Assembly (NCBI GenBank): GCA_013397845.1
Contig: VZTG01006405.1
Span: forward strand, 640,154-704,153
Source: Melanocharis versteri
Taxonomy: Eukaryota > Chordata > Aves > Passeriformes > Melanocharitidae
Reading direction: 5' to 3'
DNA: 64,000 nucleotides
The position numbers and the translations under genes were made by a program. Shown in pieces: positions 1 to 13,700 of the stretch. Under the pieces are notes generated by a model that had not been told where the DNA came from, made no database searches, and worked only from the letters and a program-made list of their open reading frames with translations. The first letter of the stretch is position 1; the number at the start of each line of letters is the position of its first letter.

Positions 1-502
1 CCCAGGGCTCAGTATCGAGCGCAGTTCTGTTTAATGTCTTTATTGTTGATCTATATGAATGAGTCTAGTGTACTCTCTGTAAATTCATGGATAACACCAA
101 GTGAGTGATAGAGTTGATCTGCTGGAGGGCAGGAAGGCTCTGCAGAGGGATCTGGACAGGCTGGATCAATGGGCCAAGACGAGTAGTGTGAGGTTCAACA
201 AGGCCAGGTGCTGGGTCCAGCACTTGGGTTACGCCAACCCCCTGCGGTGCTACAGGCTGGGGCAGAGTGTCTGGAAAGCTGCCCAGTAGAAAAGGACCTG
301 GGTGCTGGTGACAGCAGCTGAACATGAGCCAGGGTGCGCCCAGGTGGCCAAGAAGGCCAGTGGCACCCTGGCCTGAATCAGCAATAGTGTGGCCAGCACA
401 ACCAGGGCAGTGATCATCCCCCTGTACTCAGCACTGGTGACACCACACCTCGAGTGCTGCGTCCAGTTCTGGGCCCTCCACTACAAGAAGGACATTGAGG
501 TG
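1..502 (+). mobile_element. CR1 LINE fragment, both ends missing
   Basis: This is a degenerate copy of the C-terminal part of the reverse-transcriptase ORF (ORF2) of a CR1 non-LTR retrotransposon, in the + orientation. The conceptual reading shows CR1 signatures: a DLLEGRKALQRDLDRLD stretch, then RFNKA, HLG and YRLG, and further on SALVTPHLECCVQFW and HYKKDIE. The frame is broken by an in-frame stop near position 287 and by later frameshifts, so it is dead. Homology already runs at base 1, so the element begins left of the window. It stops abruptly near 502, well before the 3' UTR and terminal short repeats, which is unusual for CR1 because most copies are truncated at the 5' end. Recognition is from memory of CR1 consensus sequence; the subfamily is not determined. 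Confidence 0.93.
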
Positions 503-837
503 CAAATTTTATATTTTACCAATGTACTTTACTAAGCAGAGGTATAAACCCTGCCTAGATTATTTTGAGGTATGACTGCATTAATCAATCCTATCAGTGA
601 ATCCTTCAAAGCAGCACATACTCTGCTGAAACACTCATGGCATCTGTAACATTGCTTTGGGAAAAAAACATTGAAGTTCACATTTCCTGCTAAAACGTGT
701 TGGTAGCTCTCTGGTTCTATCTGCAGGACAGGTTATAATAAATATGTTAAATTCAACATCATTTATGTCAGTGCTTGGAGCTCAGTCTAATTCTGCTGTC
801 AATTCTGTATTACTGAAACCTAAATCTGGTTCAGGGA
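503..837. other. Intergenic, nothing recognised
   Basis: This is A+T-rich sequence between the CR1 fragment and the LTR. I see no open frame of note and no repeat that I recognise. Confidence 0.6.
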
Positions 838-1253
838 TGATATAAGTTTCGCTCGAAGAATTGACGCGAGCCAGTCCAATTAAAATCTGATTAGTTTATT
901 AAGCAAGCGGCAACAAACAAAAAACAGCGCTGGGCGGCCGGGGAGTCTCCGCTCCACCAACGGCACGCACCTTCTTCCCAAAAGTTTTTGGTTTTATACT
1001 CTTTTTCTTCCCGTTCCGCGTGGTTCTTCCGGTGTGCTCTGCGCCTGCGCGGCGTGTTGCTGGGAGTCTTCCTCTGCCTCCTGGTGGCCGTGGGGGATGA
1101 AGGCTCGCCGTCTTCCTCCGTGCCCTATAGTCTTGTTACACAGCACTAGCTCTTGCCTTAAGCAAGATTGCCGTTAGTCCCGCGCGGAGCATGAGACCAT
1201 GTAAATTTCTGCGCCTTAAGATTTGATGAACAAACATAATTTGCAACTCATCA
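838..1253 (-). mobile_element. Solo LTR of an avian endogenous retrovirus
   Basis: Read on the minus strand, this segment has the parts of a retroviral LTR in order. A G+C-rich U3 is followed by a TATA box (complement of about 991-1000), then an AATAAA polyadenylation signal (complement of 895-900) in an A+T-rich stretch. The 3' end resembles other avian LTR ends (CTTCGAGCGAAAC) and finishes in CA at 838. Neither a primer-binding site nor gag/pol/env sequence adjoins either edge, so it reads as a solo LTR left by recombination. The U3 end is uncertain: I placed it at a TG on the minus strand at 1253, but no clean target-site duplication is visible. A palindrome-like CTTGCCTTAAGCAAG lies in U3 near 1153-1167. 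The family (ERVK-like or other) is not determined. Confidence 0.72.
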
Positions 1254-4200
1254 CGGGGATTTAATGGCCAAATGGGTTTGGTGATTAGCAGGACATGAAT
1301 ATATCAGGCAGGTGGGCGTAACTCTTTGGGGAGTGAGAGGGGGGAGCTGGCCATGTGTGGGTAGTCCCCCAGCTGGTGAGAGCGAGGGGAAGGAGCATGT
1401 CCAGGCTGTGCTGGGGAGGAGGTAGGGGTGTTACCATCCCTGCTTCCCAGTCCTGCAGCTGGGGAGCTCAGTCAGCAGCTGCCCTGCAGTGCTAATCTCT
1501 GAGTTCCACACGGCAGCCACATTTCCAAAGCGCTGCTGTACTGACTGGCTCCGGCAGAGCAGGGCACGTGTAAGCAGGGAGCAGTCAGTCTGCTTTGCAA
1601 GCAGTGATGGCAGGAGCTGTCTGTGACAGCCTGCAGGTCACAGCTGCAATGTGCTTCTGCAGGTCCTGACTCGAGGCACCCTGTCCACAGCTGGACATTG
1701 TCCACTCTTGCAGTGTGTCTCTGACACACGGCAGATGTACCTCTCTCTTTTCAGCCTCATCTCCTGTCTGAAACACAGAGGAGAGGCAGTGCAGCCTTGT
1801 CTTTGCAGTCTGCTCATTTTATGGCTTCCGCAAGACACGTAAGACAAGGGGCAGCCATAGTCTGGCCTATAAAGCAAGTCCTTCCTTTGTCTGAGCAGCA
1901 ACCTTCTAAAGCTTCAAATAGCTTTGCTCAGCAATTTTGGTAGCCAGTGCAGTTGTAATTTTCTTGAAATCGTGGCCTAAAGACTCCTGGCTGGGTGTAT
2001 GGCATGGCTCTGCAGCAGTCTGAGTGGATCCTTGGCTTCGATGGCACTTAAGTTACATTTTTCTGTAGAGTTTGGGCTTTGGGGATGTTTGTAAAGTGAA
2101 GGATAAGGAATGTGGCTGTTTAAGTGCCCGCGAGGCAGTGAAGGCCCAAGTGCCTACAGGTGTGCTGCTGGGGAATAGATCTGGTGTATGACAGCAGGAC
2201 TCCAGCAGGACAATCCCATATATCCAAAGACATGCAGTGCATCTTGCCGTGTTCCTGTTTAGGTATTCAACTTTTTGGCACTTCGGTAATCTTCCAAATG
2301 TATCTAACCCTGAGCTTTGGAGGTACAGCTGTCATGGAGGTCAGTGAAGTACCAAATATTTAATATCAAATAACTCTTTCCTGAGCTAAGCTTTAAGGAA
2401 TAAAGACCAGGAATCTTCTACATGTGGGTCTGTAGTGTACGAGGCACTAATTCTATGTGGCAAGCTGTGTTGCCAGCCATGATGTGTTGGCTGCAGTGTT
2501 ACTAGCAGCAAAGCCAGGCAGAGGGACCAAGACTTGTTCTGCACTCTACCAGGGCACAAAGGTGAGAAGGGACAGGATTAATGTTAGGGACAACTGCAGC
2601 CATAACAGATAGAACAGGTCCCTTTTAATATCTTAACGATTGGCTTCAGCACTTCTGCCATGTGAGATTTCCTATGGGGCAAATAAGAGCCACAGCATGA
2701 ATGCTGTGCCCGGGGACCAACCCGTGGCAGTGACCATGTGCAGCAGCTTAAGGAAAATGCTGTGCTCCACTATGTTTTGGCCACCACTTACTCAGAAATT
2801 GCTTCATCCTGCTCTGAAATGGTTGCAGAGTCCACCCATCAGTAACACTCCCCCAAGCTCCATGTTGTCCCTGCAAGTTATTGTCACTGCTGTACTCATG
2901 GTAAAACACAGGTTGCAGGTGGCTGATTTAATGATGAGAGAAACACAACGATTTATGTTTATGCTTGAATCCTTCCTTTGCTTGTGGATGCTGGCTCTTT
3001 TCCTGCTGTAATGCAGAGCAGATTTAAATTACACAGGAAGATGCTAGACTCATAGGTCATTTGGAAAATCTGGTGGTCTGCAAAGGGCTGTGGAGCTGCA
3101 TCCCCGAGGCTTTCTTGACCACGTAGTCAGTGCTTCCTGGACACCCAAGGCACCCTCCACGCCAGCTGGCTGCAGCCGTGGCTGTTGCTACAGGAAAGCG
3201 GGATCCAACCTCCAGTGTGGTCAGCTTGTTGGCTATTTCCTCAGAGTTCGGATAATTGGAGGAAGAAGGGAACAAGTACAGCTGTGAGGCTGGGAAATTA
3301 CATGAAGGGAACAGGAATCAGGAGTTGGTTGTCTTAAATATACTCTCTGCATTTATAATTTCAATCTAAACTGAGATGAAGATGTACATTTTACGTTACT
3401 ACTGCTCATATTGTGTATATAGTATGCACAGCAGTAAGAGAGAGCCCTTCTTTCTAGGATTTTTTTCCCCAGTGCTGTACAATTGTGGCAAATTGCGTGA
3501 CACCATGTGCGGTGACGATTTCCCCGCTCTATAGGCGAGTAATTCCCTCTAGGTGTCACCAGCACTCTTTGGTTTCCCGAAACCCGCCTGCCCTGCGCTG
3601 GGCTCCGGCTCCTGCTGCCCGGGAAGGCTCCAAGAATTGCTCCAGCCTCCCTCCAGCATCCTCCCAGCAGCAGCGCTGCGGGGCTCCCACCTCGCAGCCT
3701 CTCCTCGCGTTAGCTGTCTGGAACAGCTGATTTTTGCATTTGTAGGCTTTGAACTTCGACAGCTGCAGACGTTTGTGGTTGCTTGTTGGCTTTCTGTGGC
3801 AACTACTTGTTCTCAGCTCTGTGACACTTGTTCCATCTTGATGGATAGAGTTCAACGTACCTAACTTTATCCATCTGAAAATTAGGTAAATAGGTGAAAC
3901 TATTTGGGTGGGTTCCTGATATAACTAATAGGGACAGATATCTCCAGAGTGTTAGTTTTTTTCTTCCTGAGCATGGATGTCTCAGCTGTTGAGCTGAATT
4001 GTTCTCCCTGCTGAAGATCCACTTGAGGAAAAGAGAATCTTAAAGGTTCCAGAATAGAAATGGGTATAAATTATTTATGCTCCTGGATCTAGAGTTGGTT
4101 TGATGAGTGTCATGCAAAGACGTTTTCACTAAGTTAAAAAAAATAGTTTTTCACAAAAGCCTGGGCCATGAAAGAGAGTTATCTGTAAATGTAACTGCTT

Positions 4201-7200
4201 TGTGTCTCCTGCCTGTTAAAGGAAACCTACCCAGACAGTTTATAGGCTTCTGTGAGACATCACTTATAACAAAACTTATAAGGTTTTAGTATGTGGAGAA
4301 TGGAGAGAGAGAGCCTGGAAAGGTGCTGTGGAAAAGCAGAGAAGGAGGATCAAGGCTTGGCTGAACCATATAGGAAAAGCTGAAGAGGTCAGACAAGAGC
4401 TCAAATTTATGTGTCACAAAGCTGGACTTGTGTGGGCCACTGTGGACCACAGCGTCTGATAGAGCTTCATTAAATGCTTGTAGAGTGTGGGAGAGGAAAG
4501 CTCTGCTTTGGAGATTTTCAACTCAGGCCATCGTATTATTCAAAGGAATTTGTCTGCATGAGGGACACAAATCAGCATCATTTACTGGCTAGCCAACAGC
4601 AGATTTCACTGCAACTCCGGGCTTGATAGACTTACCCACCTATATTATGTAGTGATTTTGGTTATTTTTTTTTTTTCATTTATAAGAGAGAATAGGGCAA
4701 TGATTCAGTTACTCAGATACTTTTTGCTGGTTGCTTTCTTCAGACTTTTTTTTTCCAACAAATATTTTCGTTTGCTAATGAAGCCCAAAAACTTTGTGAG
4801 CAAAATAGCTACAGTTAGGTTTCTTGGTAACCTTTGAGACAGGATTCAATGTGAATTTAGCACAAAGACAGCCCTGAAAGTAGAAGTAGAGACCACAGTC
4901 TTTCAGATTTGTATCAACATGCTTAAAGCCAGTACAGGTGAGGATTTTAAAATCTAGATACTTGGTTATAGGATGTAATGATCTGTGTTTAGTCGGTTGG
5001 TACTAGTGGCTCTAGAAACCTTAGTTGTCAAAACATTCTTTGATTCAACTAATTAACACAATGGGGTAAAAAGTCATACATTTCTGTAATTTGTGGTCAA
5101 GTAAACCAAGAAAGCCATCAGATTGCTGCATTTTGAAGTTTAAAATGCTAGCCTGTGCTCTACTGGTTTTGATCACTGGCAGAATATACTGAGATACTGT
5201 GGCCAAGAAAACTTAAATCACAGAGCACAAAAAAGCAAACTTAGAGATGTGAGAAGCTTGCACTGAAACACACTTCCCACCATTCAAGGGATCACAATGT
5301 GCCCTTGGCTTTCAAATTATAAAATGTGCGTGTGTCCACTAGCTGGCAGAAAGCAGGAATCAGTCTCTGATAAGATGAGAGCTCCTGTTCAGGATTGGTG
5401 CTGTGCTACTGGGCTAAACACTGTTATATTTGCATAGATCTTAATTCATGATTCATGCACAGGAATCCATAGACTTCAAGGTGTGACTTGTACATGTCTT
5501 AGAGCCATGATACTAAGATACATGATTTATTCACTATTCAGCTATATTATTTGCGGAGTTTTCACCAAACACACCTAGCCAGTATCTTGCCAACATAGCT
5601 TGGAATCGGAGACAGTTTGGAGTTTCGCCCTGGGAATAAAAGCAGCTTTGTTCAGCTTGTATGATATGGTATTGATCTCAGATTGGTAATGTGCTGTGAA
5701 GGCTAACTCTGGGCATGTTGTTGTTTGCTACATGAACTGGCATTTGGATTTTTAAGAAACTATCATTATCTAAGGAAGTTCGTAAGGGAGAAAACTACCT
5801 AAAGCTCATAATTATCACTTGAATTATTTTGATTTTCAGAATAGCTTAATGAAAAGTAAATACACCTTTACTTAAGATTATAAGTAAGCTATGGTTAAAA
5901 TGACAGCAGGGAAGATAACTTAAAATTCTCAGGAATGAGTCATTAATAGTTTCTTTGTCAAAGGGCACCAGTCCGTGCTACAACCACAGGGCTTGGCAGG
6001 GGCAGAATTCAGGCCCTAAGAGTAGCAAATAATTGTCTGACTCTGTACAAAAATCCTCAAAGGACATACCTGTCTCTGTATTTGTATATTTTTTTTTAAT
6101 TTAGAAATCTGCCAGAACATATTTTCTTGAAAAATTATTGGGATTTTCCTAGAATAGACAGATTACATTCAGGCATGGGTTCAAAAGTAGAAGTTTCTCC
6201 CTGAGATTGCTTTTGAAACTTTCAGACTCAAACACAAGATTTGAGAGTTCAGGGGCACTGACTGCCTGCCAAAGGAGAAAGACCAAGGCTGATAAAAGTC
6301 ATGGAGGGCAGTTAGCTTTCTCAGGGATATCAGCTGAAGAAGGAAAGCTCCAAATAAACTTGGCAGGCAATGAGAAAGGTAATAACAACATTTATAGCTC
6401 ACAATTGGGAAGAATCAAAATTCCCTCAAGGAAGCACAGACCATTTCTATGCTGCTTTATACACTCCATGGAAATGGATGACATTAGTGGGCTTTTCCTA
6501 CACCCTCTGGGACCATGAATGAAAAGTATTTTAATGCTGGTACCTGTTTAATAAGAATAATCTCAGAAACAGAAGGGATTTTAGGACATAGGTCCTGTTC
6601 ACTGGGGTGGTAGATATTCCAGTCTATACATGAAATCATAAACAGGAACATGACGCACATTTGTCGTGGAGTATGAGAATGATATTACTTAGTATCAGAA
6701 GCACCTTCTCAACTGGGCATTATCTGGAGTGGGTGCCTCTCCCTTCGAATGGGAGCTAAAGAAAGTGCCTGTGTCCCAGGGGTACCACCTGCTTCAAAAA
6801 GGCAAACATTAAGTTTGAAAATGCCAGGCTACTGCCCTGTTCCAGAATGCAGATGTGTAATTTCCTCCTATGTTATCAGTGCTCTGCCATAACATGAAGT
6901 CATAGGCTAAATTCATGTATCTGCTCATACTTACTGGTGATCCTGCCTTGGGAAAGTTGCAGAGACTCAATGAACCCTTACTGTCTGTGACCTGTGACTA
7001 GAAAGAAATTCAGGTTTTCAACTACTAAGTACAGTTAACAGCTGTAAAAACAGCTGTAGAAGATGATTTGTGTTGCTAAAGGTAAACATGTCACAGGGGA
7101 AATGAAAGCTGTTTATGAATATTCAAATTTTTTTTCATTTATCCTTATTGTATAAATATAATCTGGGCAAATTAACTCTTCCTGATTAACTAATTTAGTA

Positions 7201-8756
7201 CAATATTGGAAAGACAGTTTAACATCTTTGCTTTCTTATTAATGCCACATTGCTGCAAAGGGCAAAAAAGATGCAAGGTCTGTGCTAACAGTACACGGTT
7301 TGTAATTCAAACTGCTAAGTTACCTTAGCAGGACTTGCTCCTAAATACAGCTGAGCTCAGCCTTTCAGTCTGATGTGGTAAGTGAGACAAACTAATGCTG
7401 GCTTTGCAGTATTTTCAAGTGAAGGTGCAAGAGAATGGGATTTTATTCAAAGGAAATCAATTTTATCTGTAGCTTTTTTTACAAATCCCAGTCTAGTTCT
7501 GAGTGAAACCTGGAGTGAGAAGGGAATCTGTTCCACTTTATCTCACACATCTTCTTTTATTTTCTCAAACCCTCTCTGTCTACTTCTTCCCTTGCTGGCA
7601 TGTGCTTAAGTTTTGTACTCCTTTTTGCCTGTTTGTTTGATTAATTTTTATCTTGTCTTGCTTTTCTAATTCACTTTTTGCAGTAACAGATTTTTAAAGG
7701 AAACTTTTTTCCTTGATGTGCTTACTGACTGAAAATCTCTAGCAAATATTCATCAAGAAAATGTTATGTTAGTAATTTTCTCAATAAATATTTATTAGAG
7801 ACTTAACACTACAAATGCCAGTAGAATTGTGATAAATCCTGGCTTCAGCTGAGAAACAGTGCCTGAAGAGTACTGCATGCTGCAAGCATGTTCAGATGCA
7901 GCCAATCAGTGATAAATACCTGGTGATTTTTAGGTAGGAGAGCTGAGGTTTCCTTACCTACCAGGTCTGTCATACACATGATGGCACAAGATTAGCTTCT
8001 GAGCTGGGGGCACAGAACTAAGAGGCAAATCTTTTAAAATGGCAGCAGCAAACCAGAGGAGCTGGGGCTGAGATTGGTTTTAAAGCACTTTTGAAAATAT
8101 GCTGCGTCTTCTCCCAGTGGGAACAGTCTTCTGGATTTGATAGATATGTGAGAAGCCAGAGGGGCTTCTTGTGATACAGCTGGACAAGCATGTTGGTGTC
8201 CACTTCATTGGCATCTGTGTGTATGGCTGGGAAAAAAAAATTAAGAAAGAACCCTGGAAGTGTTAGAGCAGACAAAAGGTCATCCACAAGTTAATTACTT
8301 GTAGTGCGTTACCTGTGTATTTGCACTGACACATGCTGCTCTGCTGCTCTCTGAACTAAGGGCTAGAAAAATAAACGGTTATGAGCGGGTAGATATGATT
8401 GAGGCATGCGGGGTCTCTGGCCATAAATAATCCCAGCCCCTGCATTCAGATGCTGCAAGCAGCTTTGGCTAATGTCATGACTTGTTTGCCAGATTCATTG
8501 TGTGATTCATGTCAGTTCAGCAGCCGAGACAGCAGTTAATAAACATTCTTATTGTCCCAACTCAAAACAAAGCTGAGGTCACACGGGGCTGGCACTGTTA
8601 CCTAGGAGGAAATGCAGGCTGTGCTCTCCAGACTGCTGTTTCTTGGCTGTTTTAATGAAATCTTACCCTGACAGGTTTCAAACCCCTTGGACTGAGAGCA
8701 ACAAGATGACTGTCAGAGCAATAGGGATGTATTATTTGCATGTGCTTCTGCTCTTT

Positions 8757-8798
8757 GTGCCAGGAGCACAGAGCAATGTGCCAGGAACTCAGAGCAAT
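8757..8798 (+). repeat. Tandem duplication, 2 x 21 bp
   Basis: Two adjacent near-identical 21-bp units each start GTGCCAGGA and end CAGAGCAAT. They differ at only a few central positions. This is a short local duplication with no evident function. Confidence 0.85.
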
Positions 8799-10628
8799 GT
8801 GCTATACCCATAGCTCTGCCGGGCTTTACATAGAGAATACTATTCCTGCTGAAATCACTCCTGAAGCAATTCAAGAAGGAAGAGAGAGGGAGGTGAAAAC
8901 CACAGCAGTTTGTACCACTATGTAAACAATTTAGGTTTTCCTTTCCAACTGTGCAGCCCATGGGTGTGAGGAGAAATACGGCTATATCACTAAACCTTCT
9001 AGGACAGCTTGTCTGAGCCAGTGCTCAGGGTAGACAGGGCACAGGGCAGTAAGTGATAAACACCTCTCCTTCACTGCCACTCATTTACACCATGTCAGAG
9101 GCGTGTAAGTGGCCCTGTCTCTGCTGTCATTGGCAGGGACGTAGGGATGTAAGCACTGGGCTTTTTGCGTGGTGGGTATGGACTTGATGGGCTGGCCTGA
9201 GAACGTGTGCAAATGCTGCTGGCCAAGAGGACAGACCGTGGCATATCAGAGCTCTAACTGGGCAAGAGAGACTCTCCCTGATCCTTTAAATTCAGTCACC
9301 TTGCTGCTGACTTAGGTCTTATTTCGGGAGTACCTCCCTGTTTAGCAAGGGATTAGACACGAGCTTCAGTGGCATTGCTGAACACGGATAGAGTTAAGCT
9401 CAGGACCTTCCTGATATTTATTAGCATGATAGTCAGAGGTCTGACTGTCATAAGCAGTGTATGTAAGAACTGTGAATGCCCACTGAATGGCCAGCCTGCT
9501 GCCTGTCACTCCTGCACTTTGTTGGGACCATCAGTGCAACAGTCATGCAGAGTCCCCCTGTCTGACCAGGTGTCTGGGGATGGCACCATTTGCTTCCTCG
9601 CCACCTCTGCAAAAGTCAGTTTTAGCAATATCTTGCCTGCCTCCCAGTTCTTAGTGATCAGAGGGTCTGGTGGAAGATTTTGGATTCAGCATTTACTACC
9701 AAGGTCGCCTGTGGTTGAATTCAACTCCTGATCTGCTCATGAGCTCCTCGACAATTCATCCTGGCTGAGGAAACATGCATCTAACATCTAGTTCTTCATT
9801 TCACCACAATACAGAGAGTTTTAGCCTGCTAAAGTCTCTAGTTCACCTCCAGATGGAATCAACAACTTCCATCTGGCTTGAGGACTTAAAGGAAAGCATA
9901 GATTAATTCCCAGTGGCCCGTGCTGGAGTGATGTACTGGAGAGGCAGTGTCAGTGTTTGTCACACCTAAAAATGCAATGACAATGGACGGTTTTCTCTGC
10001 TCAGTTCCTTTCTTTTGCATGCAGCATTTGTTTCCACTTAGATCTAAAGAGACTTGGAGAGTGATCTGATGAATTAGAAGACGCTATTTAGGAGGAAATT
10101 ACAATAAATCTATGCAGCTCTCTGAGGCTTCCTCAAGCCTTTCTGTGACTAGTACTAAGCTGTTATTGTACAAGATTTTTGAGATGCCAGGGAAGGAAAA
10201 ACAAAGGGATTTCTGTGCAGCATGAGGTGTTCCACCCTGGGGTTTTGGATTCCTGTTTGTGGGGCTGACGCGGAGCTATCCCGCTGCTGTCCACCAGCAG
10301 CCCGGACCCTTGCACATGGAGGGGGCTGGCTCTCACCTTGCGGGAGCTCCAGTCGTGCCTGTACCAAAACTCCTGTGCGCTCCCAGAAAAACAAAAGAGG
10401 ATTCTTTCTTCATTTTGCGATGGAAATGAAGAACAGGCATAAATCTCAGGAAGTAATAGCACTGCTTCTTGCCTCCACTCTCAACTTTGGAAATCAAAGG
10501 TGGTTGGTGAGTCCTGCAGCCAGGCTGGCCTGCATGGGAGCACATTGTGCTAGTCTGAACATGCCATGCCACTGCTGAGGATCCAAAAAAGTCTGCTACT
10601 ATAGCTTTTTTATGTGTATCCTTCCAAA

Positions 10629-10700
10629 AATCTCGCTCTCTCTCTTTCTCTCTCCCTGTCTTTTTTTTCTTCTTTTTTATTCTTCTTTTTTTTTTTCCAA
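10629..10700 (+). repeat. Pyrimidine-rich low-complexity tract
   Basis: A run of about 70 bases is almost entirely C and T. It starts as (CT)n-like sequence and then becomes T-rich with scattered C. It is a simple-sequence tract, and the lysine-rich open frame that crosses it on the other strand is an artefact of it. Confidence 0.85.
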
Positions 10701-13700
10701 CCATACAGGAAATGTTTTGGAAGGGAGAGTCAAGAGACTTAAGTCTGGAATTTTTATGTACACCAGAAACTTAAATGTGTGGTTCAAGCTGATAAACTCA
10801 CCACACCTCTTTCTGCTTTCTTTATAGACTTATTACAAATATCTGGCTTGGAACCTTGATTTATGGTGTGAACAAAAGGGATATAAACGGTAGAGACATG
10901 CAAAGATAAATCTCTGGAGGAGGTGTAAGAGAGTTTGTTCAACTTTTAGATTGTTTCTTAATGAAACAGAATAACAGAAAATATCAGAACATTCATTTTT
11001 AAAACGTTTGTGTTTAAGGAAGCTGTTGAACATTAGTGATGCCACATATAAAATATCACCTCTATTGTTTTATGCCTGAGTTGAAATTGCCTATAGAGTG
11101 CAGCCCTGAGTTTCTCATAGCATCACAGTTTGTATCACTCTCAGCTGGAGGTTTGTACAGAAAAAGCACCAGCAAGCACAGAGAGCTCCTGGGGTATTTT
11201 TAAACAAGAGCTGGCCAAAATTTCCCAACGGTGCATTTAGGAGCATTTTTTGATTCATTTCAGATGGAATGTTTTGTGAAAATGTGTATATTGCCATGAT
11301 ATTTAATTGAGAAAAGAATAAATAGATAATTTCTGTTTATCTTTTATTTTTCCTTTATATGGTATTTTAAATCTAATCAAAGTGAGTCTTTGTGACTTCA
11401 GTTTTGACCGTGCCATAAATTCCAAAGCCTCTGTGGACATACAGGATGCCTTCCTCCCCAGCAAAGACATGAGGCTTCCATGAAAGTTTGACCTAGAACA
11501 CCTTTTAGGAAAAAAAAAAGACATTTACTCTTGACTTACAAATTTTCAGTGGTGGAGAATTCCCACAGGCTTTGGTAAGTTTTTCTAGTGATTAGTTATC
11601 CTTACAGCCAAAGAGCTTGTACTTTATTCCTAAACTGAATTTTTGTGGCTTCAGTTTCTCAGTCTATGGACTTATACCTTGGTCTCCTACAGATTAAAAT
11701 ATCCAGCTTGTAGGCTCAACACAAGTGCATGCACCTATGATCAAATCACCTCTGTTCTGATTTGTTAATTTAAATAAGAACTACCACTGGTATCTGTCCA
11801 TGAAAGACATGTGTCCTTTATGGCTGTTCTTTGAATCTCTTTCAGTTGAGCAGGGTCACTCCTTGATTGCAAGCACCAGAGTGAATCCCACTGTTCTGGC
11901 AGCAATTTAGTCCATGACACATAAAGAAGAAATCTAACCTTCCTACTCCGTATATATTATATGACCAAGAATTGCACAGGGCATCCTATTGCAGGAGGAG
12001 TTCAATCAGTACTTCATAAATACCTGAATAGAGTTTAGTTTGAATGACAGTGTGTTCATTTGGTCCACCTAATTGTCTGGTTTGAAAGCTCAAAGATTTT
12101 GCATATCAAAATCATATGGCACTGAAAATGCATGAGGATGATTTTTGTGAAGTCGGCAGGTTTCTGCTGAGTTCACATATAACCATATGATGTTCTAGGT
12201 CCACTTTGAGGGTTATTTTGCCTAGAGTGGAGCTCTTTGCCTTAGGAAAAGGGGATTTTAGGAAGCAAAGACTCATATAATACACAGACTGAAGCTAACA
12301 TTTTGAAAAAATGGGTGGTCTAAGTCTATATATTTCAGCGTCTAATTGCCCAGATAAACAAATTAAGATTTACTTTCCACTGGGAAGCTAGAAGATCTTG
12401 GATGAGGAACTTGCAGGTTTAGTCTGTCCTAATGTCACTGGTAAGTGAGAGTTACTGGCCTTTAATGGTTACTGGGTGTCCCGTGTGAAAGGAAAGGAGT
12501 CTTATTAGCCACAAGTAGCCACACCATGGTACTGCCACCATGGCTGTTCTTAGCAGGCACTTTTCCCAAGGACTAAGTAAGCATTCCAGGGCCAAGATGA
12601 CTGTAGAGACAGACCTACCCATTCAGCCCCACCAGGATGTCTACCAGAAAAATAAATGAGGCACCTCATCAGGAACAGGTGGGGAATTTACACTGCTCCT
12701 ACCCGAGTTACCATTTCCCTGTGGCAAAATAAGATATTTGCTCCCAGCTCTTTCAAGAACACTGAATGAACTTTAAAAAAAGAATACAAAATCAGATCTG
12801 TATCCAAATGTAGACAGATTATCTCTGGGTCCTAGCAAATGAGATTGCAGCAAAGAATTATGTAATTCTCAAATTTGACCTCCAGTCAATGCAAACCTTC
12901 AAGAGCAGCCTCGTCTTTATGGGGATCTACACCAAGCTTTAAAGCATTCATGGCTCTGGTTTTGTCACGAGCACATAGTAAATGTGTCTAAACATAGCTG
13001 CTGCGAATGTCTGGAAGTTACCAGCAAAGGCAGAAGCAGCTAATTGAATACAGCACCAGCAAGCATAATGAATGTGCCTTGATTTTAATGTTATGTGGAA
13101 GATTTGATATTCAAGTGACTACATTACTATTAATTGCATTGCTTATTCTGAAAATGAAAAAGGTAAAGAATTACTAAAATTACTATGTTAATTTGACTCA
13201 AATGAAGGGATTAAAAGTAGAGGGGAAAATGAAAACAAAGCATTACCAAATCCTTTTACTCACTTTTTTTGGTAAACAAGATCTTTCTGTTCAACTAAAA
13301 AGAAATATTGATAATTATAATGTATTATGTGCCAAGCGAGTATTTTCCATTGCAACAATTATTTTCACTTAGCACGTTAATGTTGACAGAAAAAGACCAA
13401 AGGCACCCTTGTGACTTTACCAGCATGTCATAACAAAATGAAGGCTTAACCTGTTTCTGAAGGATTGACTTTCAAGCAGGAAACTGGGCTATTTTGGAAA
13501 CTTAGCTAATGACAGTGTTATTTTTTCTCCTGAGTGATAAGGTTGATGGATACATACCATTTGTATTTTGCTTAATCCTTTTTCTCCCATGCTCAGGACT
13601 ATCACTTACACCATAGTGTTGATCAATCAATGTATATTAGTATCTAGCTCTACTGACAAGTGCTCTTGCTCTGTCGTTTGCAGCTGTAAATTTGTTTTGG

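Noticed and set aside
2640..3011. 123-codon + strand open frame with a hydrophobic C-terminus
   Set aside because: There is no signal peptide at the start, no family resemblance and no upstream promoter; it is consistent with chance.
10333..10704. Lys/Arg-rich minus-strand open frame resembling a basic nuclear protein
   Set aside because: The basic run is the reverse translation of the CT-rich simple tract at 10,629-10,700.
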